Part shown: positions 11,955 to 12,892 of the stretch, in pieces
How the letters are laid out: each line of letters begins with the position of its first letter
Numbering within the stretch: the first letter of the stretch is position 1
Assembly: GCA_902475825.1 (NCBI GenBank)
Contig: CABSBA010000023.1
Location: 1-12,892, forward strand
Source of the DNA: an uncultured Collinsella sp.
Lineage (GTDB): Bacteria; Actinomycetota; Coriobacteriia; Coriobacteriales; Coriobacteriaceae
Direction of reading: 5' to 3'
DNA length: 12,892 nucleotides
Made by a program: the position numbers and the translations under genes
Notes under the pieces: model-generated
What the model was told of the DNA's origin: nothing
Databases searched by the model: none
Seen by the model: the letters and a program-made list of their open reading frames with translations, nothing else

Positions 11955-12892
11955 ATGAAGCTTCAGCAGCTCAGGTATGTCGTCAAAGTTGCCGAATGCG
12001 GCAGCATCACCGAGGCCTCGCGCCGGCTTTTTGTGTCGCAGCCTTCGATTACCGCGTCGATCCGCGATCTCGAAAACGAGATGGGTGTGCACATCTTTGA
12101 GCGCACCAACAAGGGTGTCATTGTGTCCGAGGAGGGCGAGACCTTCTTGGGCTACGCGCGCCAGGTGCTTGACCAGGCCGATCTGCTCGAAGGCAAGTAC
12201 AAGGGCGCGTCCGAGCAGGTGCCGCACTTTAGTGTGAGCTGCCAGCATTATTCCTTTGCCGTCAACGCGTTTGTCGATGTGATCCGTGAGTTCGATGCCG
12301 CGCGCTACGACTTTACCCTGCGCGAGGAACAGACCCACGAGATTATCGAGGACGTCGCGCATATGAAAAGCGAACTGGGCATCCTGTACTTATCCGAGCA
12401 TAACCGCGAGGTTATCGAGCGCATGCTCGCCGCCAACGAGCTCGTGTTCGAAGGGCTCTTCTGCGCCACGCCACACGTCTTTGTGTGTGCCGACCATCCG
12501 TTGGCTGACCGCTCCAGCGTGACGCTTGAGGACTTGGAAGACTACCCATTCCTGTCCTATGAGCAGGGCAGCTATAACTCGTTTTACTATTCCGAGGAAC
12601 TGACCTCGACCTTTGAGCGTCGCAAGAATATCCGCGTGCGCGACCGTGCGACGTTGTTCAACCTGGCCATGGGTCTCAACGGTTACACGGTGTGTTCGGG
12701 CGTGATCAGCCACGAGCTCAACGGCCCCGGTATCATCTCGATTCCGCTCGAAGTAGACGAGTACATGGAGATCGGCATTATCACGCGCAAAAATACGACG
12801 CCCACGCGCTACGGGCAGGCCTATATCGAAGCGATTCGAGAACCGTGCCAAGGCTCTGCTTCTCTTGAAAAGTCAACTCTACGACCGCGCCA
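11955..12892 (+). CDS. LysR-type transcriptional regulator, runs off the window, possible late frameshift
   Basis: The protein begins with a typical LysR winged helix-turn-helix (MKLQQLRYVVKVAECGSITE, then ASRRLFVSQPSITASIRDLE, residues 1-40; FERTNKGVIVSEEGE 48-62). A periplasmic-binding-type effector domain follows (about 90-294). The ATG at 11955 has GGGAG 6 bases upstream and follows the HAD stop by 10 bases. The frame is still open at the window end, 312 codons on. From about residue 295 the reading frame gives an unlikely composition, whereas the +1 frame gives a helix-like ENRAKALLLLKSQLYDRA with the codon use of its neighbours, hinting at a small indel near 12838. Its targets are unknown; the adjacent HAD gene or its own promoter are the simplest guesses. 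Confidence 0.88.
   Translation, partial: MKLQQLRYVVKVAECGSITEASRRLFVSQPSITASIRDLENEMGVHIFERTNKGVIVSEEGETFLGYARQVLDQADLLEGKYKGASEQVPHFSVSCQHYSFAVNAFVDVIREFDAARYDFTLREEQTHEIIEDVAHMKSELGILYLSEHNREVIERMLAANELVFEGLFCATPHVFVCADHPLADRSSVTLEDLEDYPFLSYEQGSYNSFYYSEELTSTFERRKNIRVRDRATLFNLAMGLNGYTVCSGVISHELNGPGIISIPLEVDEYMEIGIITRKNTTPTRYGQAYIEAIREPCQGSASLEKSTLRPR

Overview
The window looks like a chromosomal piece of a high-GC member of the Actinomycetota, class Coriobacteriia, most likely Collinsella or a close relative. This is an inference from base composition, protein style and the small palindromic repeats; no marker gene is present to prove it. I see no tRNA, rRNA, CRISPR array, insertion sequence or phage gene.

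Left part (1-3150). A gene fragment runs in from the left edge on the plus strand. Then come minus-strand genes: a TrmL-type tRNA 2'-O-methyltransferase with an unusual internal insertion, a COG0523/CobW-family metallochaperone GTPase, and a tightly coupled pair made of a flavodoxin-fold oxidoreductase with an iron-sulfur-type cysteine motif and an ArsC/Spx-fold protein that has lost its catalytic cysteines. A strong terminator hairpin lies between the GTPase gene and trmL.

Middle (3224-7598). Two tandem minus-strand genes encode cyclic-di-GMP proteins built on the same plan: an intact GGDEF domain first, then a PAS domain, then a degenerate GGDEF domain. The longer, upstream one continues with another degenerate GGDEF and an intact EAL domain. 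One can therefore probably make c-di-GMP and the other probably both make and degrade it. The pair looks like a duplication. A 323-base divergent intergenic region follows, then a plus-strand patatin-like phospholipase gene ending in a hairpin shared with the convergent thiamine genes.

Right part (8904-10936). A thiamine salvage operon on the minus strand reads thiM, MTH1187-type thiamine-binding protein, thiE. It is headed by a clear TPP riboswitch followed by an intrinsic terminator, so it should be switched off when thiamine pyrophosphate is plentiful. The three genes overlap or nearly touch. Divergently transcribed on the plus strand are a Cof-type HAD phosphatase and, 10 bases later, a LysR-type regulator that runs off the right edge and may carry a frameshift near its end. 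A palindrome sits almost exactly between the two divergent promoters.

Most of this is ordinary housekeeping. The items most worth following are the paired c-di-GMP proteins with sensor-less N-termini, the TrmL insertion, the cysteine-less ArsC-fold protein coupled to a flavoprotein, and the two palindromes that share an AAAGGGACAG core.
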